NCBI RefSeq assembly: GCF_001921215.1
Contig: NZ_MSIF01000028.1
Location: forward strand, 1-64,000
Direction: 5' to 3'
Length of the DNA: 64,000 nt
Source of the DNA: Actinophytocola xinjiangensis
GTDB taxonomy: Bacteria > Actinomycetota > Actinomycetes > Mycobacteriales > Pseudonocardiaceae
Positions 56,617 through 64,000 of the stretch are shown here, in pieces (position 1 is the stretch's first letter; the number at the start of each line of letters is the position of its first letter). The position numbers and the translations under genes were made by a program. The notes beneath the pieces are model-generated. The model was not told the origin of the DNA, did not search any database, and worked only from the letters and a program-made list of their open reading frames with translations.

Positions 56617-57645
56617 GTGGTCTACCAGCATGTTCTGCGACGCGCGCTGTTCCGGTTCGGCGGCGAACCCGAGGTCGCGCACGAACGCACCCTGGCCGCG
56701 TTGGGCCGGGTCGGGGCGCTGACCAGGGTGGCGCGCCCCTTCTACGGGCGGGGCCGGCCGGTGGAGGTGTTCGGCGTGCGGTTCCCCGGCCGGGTCGGGC
56801 TGGCGGCCGGCGTCGACAAGAACGGGGTGGCGCTGCGGGCGTGGCCCGGGCTCGGTTTCGGGTTCGTCGAGGTCGGGACGGTGACCGCGGTGGCCCAGCC
56901 GGGCAACCCCCGGCCCCGGCTGTACCGGCTGCCGGCCAGCGAGGCCGTGATCAACCGCATGGGCTTCAACAACGAGGGCGCCGCCGCACTCGCCGAACGC
57001 CTGCGCCGCCTGGGCCGGTCCCCCGTGCCGATCGGCGTGAGCATCGGCAAGTCCAAGGTCACTCCGGTCGAGGACGCGGTGGACGACTACCGGGCGTCGC
57101 TGCGCGTGCTGTTCCCGTACGCGGACTACTTCGCGATCAACGTCAGCTCCCCCAACACCCCCGGCCTGCGCGGCCTGCAGGACCGCGACGTCCTGGCCGG
57201 TCTGCTCGCCAGCCTGCGCACCGAGGCCGACGAGCTGGCAGCCGCGTCGGACCGCCGCCCGCCGCTGCTGGTCAAGATCGCCCCCGACCTGACCCTCGAC
57301 GCCGTCGACGAGGTCCTGACCGTGTGCGCCGACCACGGTGTCGCCGGCCTGATCGCCACCAACACCACCCTGTCCCGCGACGGCCTCGCCGCCGGGGACC
57401 GGACGACCGGTGAGCAGCCGGGCGGCCTGTCCGGCCGCCCCCTGACCGCCAGGGCCCTGGAGGTCGTCACCCACGTCACGACCCAGACCAACGGCCGGCT
57501 CCCGGTGATCGGCGTCGGCGGCCTGCACACCCCCGACGACGCCGCCAGGATGTTCGACGCCGGCGCGAGCCTGGTCCAGCTCTACACGGGCTTCATCTAC
57601 CGGGGCCCGGCCCTGGTCCGCCGGATCAACCGCCTCGACCGCTAA
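56617..57645 (+). CDS. pyrD: Quinone-dependent dihydroorotate dehydrogenase (class 2)
   Basis: A 342-residue membrane-associated FMN enzyme that oxidises dihydroorotate to orotate in pyrimidine synthesis and passes electrons to quinone. The N-terminal helices ([20 protein letters not shown]) mark class 2. The FMN core shows [34 protein letters not shown] with the catalytic Ser, [16 protein letters not shown] and [15 protein letters not shown] at 56617 starts the gene; its stop overlaps the convergent pspM stop by 4 bp. Confidence 0.96.
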   Translation: MVYQHVLRRALFRFGGEPEVAHERTLAALGRVGALTRVARPFYGRGRPVEVFGVRFPGRVGLAAGVDKNGVALRAWPGLGFGFVEVGTVTAVAQPGNPRPRLYRLPASEAVINRMGFNNEGAAALAERLRRLGRSPVPIGVSIGKSKVTPVEDAVDDYRASLRVLFPYADYFAINVSSPNTPGLRGLQDRDVLAGLLASLRTEADELAAASDRRPPLLVKIAPDLTLDAVDEVLTVCADHGVAGLIATNTTLSRDGLAAGDRTTGEQPGGLSGRPLTARALEVVTHVTTQTNGRLPVIGVGGLHTPDDAARMFDAGASLVQLYTGFIYRGPALVRRINRLDR

Positions 57646-58505
57646 CGCCCGGCCTGGGACAGCTCCCGCAGGGCGGCGGCCAGGCCGGCCAGGTGGTCGG
57701 TGGCGTCGCTGAGTTCCTGCTTCGGGCCCGCCGAGGAGCTGGCGGCCACCACGCCGCCGGCCGCGGCGACCAGGCTGCGGTAGCCGTCGAGGCCCTCGTC
57801 GAGTTGTTCGCGCAGGCGGGCGACGCCCTCGACCAGCGGGCCGCGTTCCAGGGGCGGGGCGTGGTCGCGGGCCAGTTCGACGGCGACCAGTTGGGCGGCG
57901 ACGGCACGCAGGGCCGTCGCGGCCTCGGTACTGGTGGCCCTGGCCTGGGCGACCGACTCCTCGGGCACCGACGCCGGGAGACCGGGCGTGCCGGACAGCT
58001 GGGCCAGGACCTTCTCCAGCGCGGTCTCGGCCTCGGCCAAGCGCTGCATCGGTTCCCTGGCCGCCGAGCCCTTCGGCGGAAGCGTGGTGGGCGGCGCCGT
58101 CGGCTCGGCCGGCAGGTACTTCGCCTCGAAGGCCTGCTGTTCGCGCTTGATCAGCGTCATCTTCCTGGCGCCCCGGATGGCGAAGGTGCCGGTCACCAGG
58201 GCCACCACGATGGTGAAGATCACCGTGGTGACCTGGTCGGCGCCGGTGTCGGAGGCGTCGCCGACCACGCCGGTGGCCGCCCCGACCGTGAGGACCGTGG
58301 CGATCGCGCAGATCAGCGCCCACATCGTCGCCCAGCGTGATGCCCAGACCCGGCGGCGCTCCAGCTTGCGTCGCTGGCGCTGGATCTTGGCCGACTCGTC
58401 ACCCCGGGCGGCGATGGCGCTCTGCACCTGCCGCATGACCTCGCCGTTGACGTACCGGTTGGCCAGCTTCGTCAGCTGGTAGATGTCGCGCCCGGTCGGT
58501 CGCAT
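57642..58505 (-). CDS. pspM: Phage-shock envelope-stress membrane protein PspM
   Basis: A 287-residue protein with two central membrane helices ([21 protein letters not shown] and [19 protein letters not shown]). The N-terminal part is basic and the C-terminal part is alpha-helical. Its place after clgR and pspA, and before a convergent pyrD, matches the mycobacterial-type operon, where PspM anchors PspA at the membrane. The PspM name is from context and topology. Confidence 0.85.
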   Translation of the reverse strand: MRPTGRDIYQLTKLANRYVNGEVMRQVQSAIAARGDESAKIQRQRRKLERRRVWASRWATMWALICAIATVLTVGAATGVVGDASDTGADQVTTVIFTIVVALVTGTFAIRGARKMTLIKREQQAFEAKYLPAEPTAPPTTLPPKGSAAREPMQRLAEAETALEKVLAQLSGTPGLPASVPEESVAQARATSTEAATALRAVAAQLVAVELARDHAPPLERGPLVEGVARLREQLDEGLDGYRSLVAAAGGVVAASSSAGPKQELSDATDHLAGLAAALRELSQAGR

Positions 58506-58538
58506 GGTCCCGGCACCTCCAACGGCCTCACATGCACA

Positions 58539-59384
58539 TCAGGAGTTCTGCGGGTTGGCCTTCTGCTCCTGCGCGACCCGCTGGGCGATCTCGGCCTGGA
58601 TGTTCGCCCCGGCCGAGGACGCGTTGTTCGACGAACCGCTGGTGACCTGCGGGGCGACCGAACCGCCGCCCATCGACGCGCGGATCTGCTCCAGGCGTGA
58701 CTGCCCGGCCATCTCCGTGGTCGACGCCTGGACCTCCATCATCCGGCCCTGCACCGAGTTCGACGCCAGCTCCGCGGAACCGAGCGCGGTGGTGTACCGC
58801 TTCTCGATCTTGTCCCGGACCTCCTCCAGCGACGGCGTGTTGCCCGGCGCGGCCAGCTCGCTCATCTGGTTGAGGCTCTTGGAGACCTGCTCCTGCATCT
58901 TCGCCTGCTCGAGCTGGCTGAGCAGCTTGGTGCGCTCGGCCAGCTTGTTCTGCAGCATCATCGCGTTGCGCTCGACGGCCGTCTTGGCCTGCGTCGCGGC
59001 CTGCAGGGCCTGGTCGTGCAGGGTCTTGAGGTCCTCGATGTCCTGCTCGGCGGTCACCAGCTGGGTGGCGAACGACGACGCGGCCTGCTCGAACTGGGTG
59101 GCCTTCGCCTCGTCGCCCTTGGCGCGGGCCTCGTCGGACAGCACCAGCGCCTGGCGCGCGGAGGCCTGGAGCTTCTCCACGTTGCCGAGCTGGCGGTTGA
59201 GCTTCATCTCCAGCTGACGCTGGTTGCCGATCACGGCGGCCGCCTGCTGGGACAGCGCCTGGTGCTGCCGCTGGGCCTCCTCGATGGCCTGCTGGATCTG
59301 TACCTTCGGGTCAGCGTGCTCGTCGATCTTCGACGAGAAGGCTGCCATGAGGTACTTCCAGAACTTCACGAACGGGTTGGCCAT
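58539..59384 (-). CDS. pspA: PspA/IM30-family envelope-stress protein
   Basis: A 281-residue coiled-coil protein that stabilises damaged membranes. The N-terminal amphipathic helix ([20 protein letters not shown]) leads to [20 protein letters not shown] and a continuous heptad-rich core to about residue 215. A flexible Ser/Asn tail follows, with a final helix ([15 protein letters not shown]). It is flanked by pspM and, after a 290-bp gap, clgR. ATG at 59384 has GGAGGAG upstream. Confidence 0.95.
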   Translation of the reverse strand: MANPFVKFWKYLMAAFSSKIDEHADPKVQIQQAIEEAQRQHQALSQQAAAVIGNQRQLEMKLNRQLGNVEKLQASARQALVLSDEARAKGDEAKATQFEQAASSFATQLVTAEQDIEDLKTLHDQALQAATQAKTAVERNAMMLQNKLAERTKLLSQLEQAKMQEQVSKSLNQMSELAAPGNTPSLEEVRDKIEKRYTTALGSAELASNSVQGRMMEVQASTTEMAGQSRLEQIRASMGGGSVAPQVTSGSSNNASSAGANIQAEIAQRVAQEQKANPQNS

Positions 59385-59600
59385 CTCCTCCGCCTGCCTT
59401 CTCCGACTGGTTCGCTACTGGCTGCCCACCGGCCCGCCTATGTGGCTGGTAGGGCAACGCCCCGTCATCGCTGTTGGTTCCATCGTGTCAGGTGCGGCGG
59501 CATCCTTACCACCGGACCGGGCATAAATCAGGACCGAATCAGGGATGGCCCTGAGGGTACGAACCGATCTCGGGGTCGGTCACCTCAGGTGATGGACCAG

Positions 59601-59638
59601 CCCCGCCCGCAGGGCATCGAGCCTACCCGTGGGCGGGG
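59601..59638 (-). other. Hairpin in the clgR-pspA gap
   Basis: CCCCGCCC (59601-59608) pairs with GGGCGGGG (59631-59638), with a nested GGG/CCC, shortly after the clgR stop. A second small dyad GTCCCA/TGGGAC lies at about 59656-59669. They may partly terminate the clgR transcript. The rest of 59385-59674 shows no gene. Confidence 0.4.
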
Positions 59639-59674
59639 GCGGCGGGGTGAGAGCGTCCCAGTTGGGACAACAGG

Positions 59675-60130
59675 TCAGGCGGCGAACACCGCGCCGATCC
59701 GGCGGCCGCCGAGCGAGGCGTCCATCCGGTGGCTCAGAACGGGCTGGATCCGCAGGTCGGACAGGTCGTCGCCGACCACGGCCGGGACCAGCCGGCCGGC
59801 GTCGACGCCGTCGACCGACGCGCGCGGCGCGCCGTCGCCGGCGCGGTCCATCGCCTCGGCCCGCTCCGGGGTCTCGGCGGCGTCGGGCATCGCGTCCATG
59901 GCGCCCATGTCGCTGGCGACGTGGTGCATCAGCTGCGAGAGCGGCAGCTCCAGCGCGTCGCAGATCGCGGCCAGCAGCTCACTGGACGCCTCCTTGCGGC
60001 CCCGCTCCACCTCGGAGAGATAGCCGAGGCTGACCCTGGCGGCCCGGGAGACCTCGCGCAGCGTCCGCCGCTGGTTCGTGCGGGCATGCCGAAGCCGATC
60101 ACCGATCGCCTCACGCAACAGCACGGTCAT
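59675..60130 (-). CDS. clgR: ClgR-type XRE-family transcriptional regulator
   Basis: A 151-residue protein. The N-terminal helix-turn-helix is clear ([36 protein letters not shown], then [17 protein letters not shown]). The remainder is an acidic tail that ends RIGAVFAA; two terminal alanines recall the degradation tags of ClgR proteins that are removed by Clp protease. ClgR activates clp genes and the psp operon. ATG at 60130 has GGGAGG upstream. It is followed by pspA and pspM. Confidence 0.92.
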   Translation of the reverse strand: MTVLLREAIGDRLRHARTNQRRTLREVSRAARVSLGYLSEVERGRKEASSELLAAICDALELPLSQLMHHVASDMGAMDAMPDAAETPERAEAMDRAGDGAPRASVDGVDAGRLVPAVVGDDLSDLRIQPVLSHRMDASLGGRRIGAVFAA

Positions 60131-60245
60131 CGCGCGCGCCTCCCTCCAAGATCAACCGCCCGGCCGAGGCGGTCGAGCACGGTGCCAACGTTACCGAGCG
60201 ATCATGGTCATCGGCACCGACATCACTACTCGTCCGCCACAAGCG

Positions 60246-60272
60246 AACGACCGGGAGGGCCCCGGTGTTCCC
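60246..60272 (-). promoter_or_regulatory. ECF-sigma (SigE-like) promoter for clgR
   Basis: On the minus strand, GGGAACA (60266-60272) and CGTT (60246-60249) lie 16 bp apart, close to the GGGAACY-N15-16-CGTT consensus for mycobacterial SigE-type factors. The clgR ATG is about 115 bp downstream. The 190-bp gap 60131-60320 holds no gene. Confidence 0.6.
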
Positions 60273-60320
60273 GAACGTTACGGAACGGAACTGGAGCCTG
60301 GGTCGAGTTCGCCCCGGTTC

Positions 60321-60827
60321 TCACCCCGTGAACTGGGCCCTGAGCAGGTCGAACACCGCGCGGACGGCCGCCGAACGGACCTGGTGACGATTTCCGTCGA
60401 CACCGATCGTGTGTACCGCCGTCGACCGAACCGACGACACGCCGACATGCACCACCCCCGGCTCGACGCCGTCCTGCGGGTCCGGGCCGGCGACGCCGGT
60501 GAGCCCGAGGCCCCAGGTCGCGCCGCACGCGCGGCGGGCGCCCTCGGCCAACTGCTCGGCGACCCGGGGATGCACCGCGCCGTGTTCGGCCAGCAACGAC
60601 GGGTCGACGCCGGCCAGGTCCGCCTTGAGCCCGGTGGCGTAGACCACCAGGCCGCCGCGCACCACCGAACTCGACCCGGGGACCGAGGTCAGCGCCGCGG
60701 TGACCAGGCCGCCGGTGAGCGACTCGGCGGTCGCCACGGACTCGCCGCGGCGGCGCAGCGCGGCGACCAGGCCGGCCAGGTCGTCGGCCGGCAGGCCGAG
60801 CGCGTCGGCCAGCGGGTTGCGCGCCAC
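60321..60827 (-). CDS. CinA-family nicotinamide-nucleotide amidohydrolase
   Basis: A 168-residue protein equal to the C-terminal CinA (PncC) domain only. AESLTGGLVTAALTSVPGSS holds the catalytic Ser, VVYATGLKADLAGV and GLTGVAGPDPQDG are family blocks, and GVVHVGV follows. It hydrolyses nicotinamide mononucleotide to nicotinate mononucleotide in NAD salvage. GTG at 60827 is 6 bp after the pgsA stop, so it is likely co-transcribed with pgsA and rimO. Confidence 0.93.
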   Translation of the reverse strand: MARNPLADALGLPADDLAGLVAALRRRGESVATAESLTGGLVTAALTSVPGSSSVVRGGLVVYATGLKADLAGVDPSLLAEHGAVHPRVAEQLAEGARRACGATWGLGLTGVAGPDPQDGVEPGVVHVGVSSVRSTAVHTIGVDGNRHQVRSAAVRAVFDLLRAQFTG

Positions 60828-60833
60828 CCGGCG

Positions 60834-61436
60834 TCAGCCCTGGGCGCGCAGGCGCAGCGCGCGCACCACGTAGTCGACGCCGGTGCCGACGGTCAGCACC
60901 AGCGCCACGCCCATGACCGTCCAGTTCAGCGGGTCGAACCCGGCCGGCAGCGGCGCCAGGAACAGCCCGATCGCGAAGATCTGGACGATCGTCTTGAGCT
61001 TGCCGCCGTAGCTCGCGGCGATCACGCCGTAGCGGATCACCCAGAACCGCAGCAGCGTGATCAGCACCTCGCGGCCGGCGATGGTGATCGTCACCCACCA
61101 CGGCAGCTCACCGAGGATGCTCAGGCCGATGAGCGCCGACCCGGTCAGCGCCTTGTCGGCGATCGGGTCGATGACCTTGCCGAAGTCGGTGACCAGGCCG
61201 AACTTGCGGGCCAGGGTGCCGTCGATGTGGTCGGTGACCGACGCGACGGCGAACACCAGGGTGGCGATCAGCCGCCAGCCGGTGGACTCCGGCGCGGTGA
61301 ACAGGCTCAGCAGGAACACCGGCACCAGCGCGAGCCGGGTGACGGTGAGGATGTTCGCGACGTTGAGGATCGGGACGTGCACGGTCGGGGCGGCGATCGG
61401 GTCCGGGGAACGACCACCGTCGGCCGAGGCACTCAT
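60834..61436 (-). CDS. pgsA: CDP-diacylglycerol-glycerol-3-phosphate 3-phosphatidyltransferase
   Basis: A 200-residue integral membrane enzyme for phosphatidylglycerophosphate synthesis. The CDP-alcohol phosphatidyltransferase signature [20 protein letters not shown] with the second Asp in IADK is intact. Five or six helices are visible. The start lies in a 4-bp overlap with rimO. The related phosphatidylinositol-phosphate synthases cannot be fully excluded, but the neighbours (rimO, cinA, clgR, pspA) match the usual pgsA locus. Confidence 0.92.
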   Translation of the reverse strand: MSASADGGRSPDPIAAPTVHVPILNVANILTVTRLALVPVFLLSLFTAPESTGWRLIATLVFAVASVTDHIDGTLARKFGLVTDFGKVIDPIADKALTGSALIGLSILGELPWWVTITIAGREVLITLLRFWVIRYGVIAASYGGKLKTIVQIFAIGLFLAPLPAGFDPLNWTVMGVALVLTVGTGVDYVVRALRLRAQG

Positions 61437-62887
61437 GGCGAACCCTCCACAGCGGCCCCGACAGCGATCCCGCTGGCGGCCCCGCCGACGACCTCGGCCA
61501 GTTCCACGATCAGGTCGACGCCCTCGGAGTCGACCACCTTGCCCCGCACCAGGTCACCCACAGCTAGCTCCCCCTCACCGGTGAGCAGGCATTCGCCGTC
61601 CACCTCTGGTCCCTGGTGCGCGGCCCGCCCCGCGCACTCCTGCCCGACCCGTTCGACGAGCACCAGCACCTCCTCGCCGATCCGGTCCTCCGCGCGCTGC
61701 GCGGTCAGCTGTTCGACCAGGTCACCGACCCGGGTCACCCGCTGCGCGACCTCACGCGGGTCGAGCTTGCCGTCGAGGCCCTCGGCCTCGGTGCCGTCCT
61801 CGTCGGAGTAGCCGAACACGCCGACGACGTCCAGTCGCGCCTCGGTGAGGAAGTGCTCCAGCTCGGCCAGCTCGTCCTCGGTCTCCCCGGGGAAGCCGAC
61901 GATCACGTTGCTGCGGATCCCGGCGTCGGGCGCCAGCTCGCGGATCTGCTCGACCAGCGCCAGGAACGACTCGGTGCCGCCGAAGCGGCGCATCCGGCGC
62001 AGCACGGTCGAGCTGGCGTGCTGGAAGGACATGTCGAAGTAGTTGGCGACGCCGTCGGTGCCGGCGATCGCGGTCACCAGGCCGGGGCGGGTCTCGGCCG
62101 GCTGCAGGTAGGACACCCGCACCCGCTCGATCCCGTCGACCTCGGCCAGGCGGGGCAGCAGACGTTCCAGGGCGGCCGGGCCGCCGTGCTCGCGGCCGAG
62201 GTCCTTGCCGTAGGAGGTGGAGTTCTCGCTGACCAGGAACAGCTCGCGCACACCCTGCTCGGCCAGCCACCGCGCCTCGGCCAGGATCTCCGCCGGCTGC
62301 CGGGACACGAACGCGCCCCGGAAGGACGGGATGGCGCAGAACGAGCACCGCCGGTCACAGCCGGAGGCGATCTTGAGCGCGGCGACCGGGGCGTCGTCCA
62401 GGCGGCGGCGCAGCACCCGGGGGCCCCAGCCGTGGCCGGGCACCGCGAGGTCGGCGGTCGAGCGGCTGACCGGGGTGATCGGCAGCAGGGTGCGCCGGTC
62501 GGTGGGGGTGTGCGCGGCGATCGTTCGGCCGGCGACCACGTCGTCGAGCCGCTCCCCCAGGTTCGGGTAGTGGTCGAAGCCCAGCACGGCGGCGGCCTCG
62601 GGCAGGCTGCCGGCCAGCTCGGCGCCGTAGCGCTCGGCCATGCAGCCCACGGCGACGACCTTCGCGCCGGTCTCGGCGGCCTCCAGCAGGGCGTCCACCG
62701 AGTCCTTCTTCGCCGACTCGACGAACCCGCAGGTGTTGACCACGACGACGTCGGCGCCCTCGGCGTCCTCGGTCAGTTCCCAGCCGTCGCCGGTGAGCCG
62801 GCCGGCGAGTTCCTCGGAGTCGACCTCGTTACGGGCACAACCGAGGGTGAGCAGGGCAGCACGGCGGGCGGCCGGTGGTGTGGGCAC
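61433..62887 (-). CDS. rimO: Ribosomal protein S12 methylthiotransferase RimO
   Basis: A 484-residue radical-SAM enzyme. The N-terminal UPF0004 domain has [30 protein letters not shown] and VGCMAERYG, with cysteines for one [4Fe-4S] cluster. The radical-SAM CxxxCxxC is in [12 protein letters not shown]-terminal TRAM-type domain follows ([18 protein letters not shown]). It adds a methylthio group to an Asp of S12. GTG at 62887 has TACCCT 7 nt upstream, a leaderless start; a start 11 codons earlier would lie upstream of that box. Confidence 0.95.
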   Translation of the reverse strand: MPTPPAARRAALLTLGCARNEVDSEELAGRLTGDGWELTEDAEGADVVVVNTCGFVESAKKDSVDALLEAAETGAKVVAVGCMAERYGAELAGSLPEAAAVLGFDHYPNLGERLDDVVAGRTIAAHTPTDRRTLLPITPVSRSTADLAVPGHGWGPRVLRRRLDDAPVAALKIASGCDRRCSFCAIPSFRGAFVSRQPAEILAEARWLAEQGVRELFLVSENSTSYGKDLGREHGGPAALERLLPRLAEVDGIERVRVSYLQPAETRPGLVTAIAGTDGVANYFDMSFQHASSTVLRRMRRFGGTESFLALVEQIRELAPDAGIRSNVIVGFPGETEDELAELEHFLTEARLDVVGVFGYSDEDGTEAEGLDGKLDPREVAQRVTRVGDLVEQLTAQRAEDRIGEEVLVLVERVGQECAGRAAHQGPEVDGECLLTGEGELAVGDLVRGKVVDSEGVDLIVELAEVVGGAASGIAVGAAVEGSP

Positions 62888-62900
62888 GGCTCTCAGGGTA
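62888..62900 (-). promoter_or_regulatory. Leaderless -10 box for rimO
   Basis: TACCCT (62895-62900, minus strand) is followed by 7 nt and the GTG start of rimO at 62887. Confidence 0.45.
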
Positions 62901-63058
62901 ACCGCCGCCGCCACGGTCATCGCAGGTTACTCCGCCGCCGAGACGCTGCTGGGACCCTGACGCGACGCGGCGGGACCCGGCCGGTCGCGCCACGCTGGTC
63001 CAGCTGGCCGCCGCCGCGCGCCCGTCCGGGCGGTCAGAAGCGTTTCCGGACCAGCGGT

Positions 63059-63070
63059 TAGGTTGGCCTG
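63059..63070 (+). promoter_or_regulatory. Leaderless -10 box for the ArgA-like gene
   Basis: TAGGTT (63059-63064) is followed by 6 nt and the GTG at 63071. No ribosome-binding site is present. Confidence 0.45.
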
Positions 63071-63568
63071 GTGAACGAAGTGGTGGTCCGCCGGGCGCGG
63101 ATCGGCGACGTGCGGACCGTCAAGTCGATCATCGACACGTATGTCGGCAAGGTCCTGCTGGAGAAGGAACTTGTCACGATCTACGAGGACGTGCAGGAGT
63201 TCTGGGTCGGCGAGGCGAACGGCGAGCTGGTCGGCTGCGGTGCCCTGCACGTGCTGTGGGAGGACATCGCCGAGATCCGCTCGATCGCCGTGCTGCCGCA
63301 CGCGGCCCGGCTGGGGGTGGGCAGCGCGATCGTGGACCAGCTGGTCGGCGTCGCGCGCGAGCTGGGGCTGGCCCGGCTGTTCGTGCTGACCTTCGAGACG
63401 GCGTTCTTCGCGCGGCACGGCTTCGTGGAGATCGACGGCACGCCGGTCAGCTCCGAGGTGTACGAGCAGATGCGGCGCTCGGTGGACGCCGGGGTGGCGG
63501 AGTTCCTCGACCTGCCCTACGTCAAACCGAACACCCTGGGCAACGCGCGCATGCTGCTGGAGCTGTAG
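63071..63568 (+). CDS. ArgA-like amino-acid N-acetyltransferase (GNAT)
   Basis: A 165-residue GNAT enzyme of the short actinobacterial glutamate N-acetyltransferase type, which starts arginine synthesis. Acetyl-CoA-binding blocks are IRSIAVLPHAARLGVGSAI and LVGVARELGLARLFVLTFE, and FFARHGFVEIDGTPV follows. There is no amino-acid-kinase half, unlike enterobacterial ArgA. The gene opposite rimO matches the mycobacterial order at this locus. Confidence 0.9.
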   Translation: MNEVVVRRARIGDVRTVKSIIDTYVGKVLLEKELVTIYEDVQEFWVGEANGELVGCGALHVLWEDIAEIRSIAVLPHAARLGVGSAIVDQLVGVARELGLARLFVLTFETAFFARHGFVEIDGTPVSSEVYEQMRRSVDAGVAEFLDLPYVKPNTLGNARMLLEL

Positions 63569-63684
63569 GACCCGATCGATACCCACTGTTCGCCCATTGG
63601 GAGGTTTCGCCGTCGCCCCTGGCCAGGCGTAATTGATCAGGGGTCCGCACGGGGCGGGCCCCGTCGCTCCCCCAAGGAGATCGC

Positions 63685-64000
63685 GTGGCCACGTCAACCC
63701 TGCGTCGTGCTGCCCAGGCGTTCGTCACCGCCATCGCGGTGGCCGGCACCCTGTTCGTCGGGGCCGGCTCCGCCCAGGCGGCGCTCACTCCCAGCCAGCT
63801 GCGGACCGTGACCGACCAGTACCTGCACAGCACCAGCCTCAGCGGGTTCCAGACCCTGCGTTCCCAGAAGCCCTACGGCAGCCAGCTGGACTGGTCCTCC
63901 GACGGCTGCTCCAACTCGCCGGACAACCCGTTCGGCTTCAACCTGGTGCGTGCCTGCTACCGGCACGACTTCGGGTACCGCAACTACAAGAAGCAGGGCC
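63685..64000 (+). CDS. Secreted phospholipase A2, N-terminal part (cut by window edge)
   Basis: GTG at 63685 follows AAGGAG and opens a frame that runs off the window; about 105 residues are seen. A signal peptide ending GSAQAA lies at residues 1-33. The core shows DGCSNSPDNP and then RACYRHDFGYRN, with the His-Asp catalytic pair and cysteines of bacterial secreted phospholipase A2. It cleaves the sn-2 ester of phospholipids outside the cell. The C-terminus lies beyond the window. Confidence 0.9.
   Translation, partial: MATSTLRRAAQAFVTAIAVAGTLFVGAGSAQAALTPSQLRTVTDQYLHSTSLSGFQTLRSQKPYGSQLDWSSDGCSNSPDNPFGFNLVRACYRHDFGYRNYKKQG

Overview
The window is very GC-rich DNA with gene content and order typical of a filamentous actinomycete, most likely of the Pseudonocardiales: Wag31/DivIVA, SepF and no ftsA beside ftsZ, a clgR-pspA-pspM envelope-stress operon, an ultrashort ileS T-box, a SAM-IV riboswitch, frequent GTG starts and many leaderless promoters. 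The species cannot be fixed from the sequence alone. No rRNA, tRNA, CRISPR array or complete insertion sequence was seen.

Layout. 1-8.7 kb holds housekeeping and accessory genes: a cut CehA/McbA-type metallohydrolase, a winged-helix protein, rluA-lspA, a class V aminotransferase behind a SAM-IV riboswitch, soluble transhydrogenase sthA, a cation/proton antiporter and a secreted M28 peptidase. 8.7-13.5 kb holds a DUF167 gene, a class I aminotransferase and ileS with its T-box. 13.5-38.2 kb is a long minus-strand division and cell-wall (dcw) region. In transcriptional order it runs mraZ, rsmH, ftsL, ftsI, [SWIM protein, MITE-like element, rhomboid protease], murE, murF, mraY, murD, ftsW, murG, [25-codon mini-ORF], murC, ftsQ, [DinB-like gene], ftsZ, pgeF, yggS, sepF, yggT, wag31. 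Most genes from ftsI onward are joined by 4-bp stop/start overlaps, so they are probably translationally coupled. 38.6-43.5 kb holds a divergent moxR-DUF58-transglutaminase operon. 43.5-55.4 kb is more variable: a Tat-exported FAD enzyme, an aldehyde dehydrogenase, a DUF3040 protein, PHP-Sir2, a secreted LAS peptidase, DNA polymerase IV, a methyltransferase and a ParA-like ATPase. At 55.4-55.7 kb lies a gene-free interval with its own promoter, a 12-codon ORF and four hairpins, probably a structured RNA. 55.7-64 kb carries pyrD, pspM-pspA-clgR, cinA, pgsA, rimO, an ArgA-like acetyltransferase and the start of a secreted phospholipase A2.

How it fits together. The centre is the peptidoglycan-precursor pathway (MurC, D, E, F, MraY, MurG) with the septal machine (FtsZ, Q, L, I, W, SepF) and polar growth (Wag31). 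MraZ is likely to autoregulate this cluster through 10-bp-spaced TGGGG repeats. The psp genes look like an envelope-damage response driven by an extracytoplasmic-function sigma factor. Two RNA switches tie genes to metabolites: SAM to the class V aminotransferase and uncharged tRNA-Ile to ileS.

Most unusual points: a 320-bp MITE-like element with perfect 16-bp ends and a 5-bp duplication inside the interrupted dcw cluster; the structured RNA candidate at 55.45-55.69 kb; the mini-ORF that exactly bridges murG and murC; very long low-complexity tails on FtsL and FtsI; and MraZ-box-like repeats facing both mraZ and the moxR operon.
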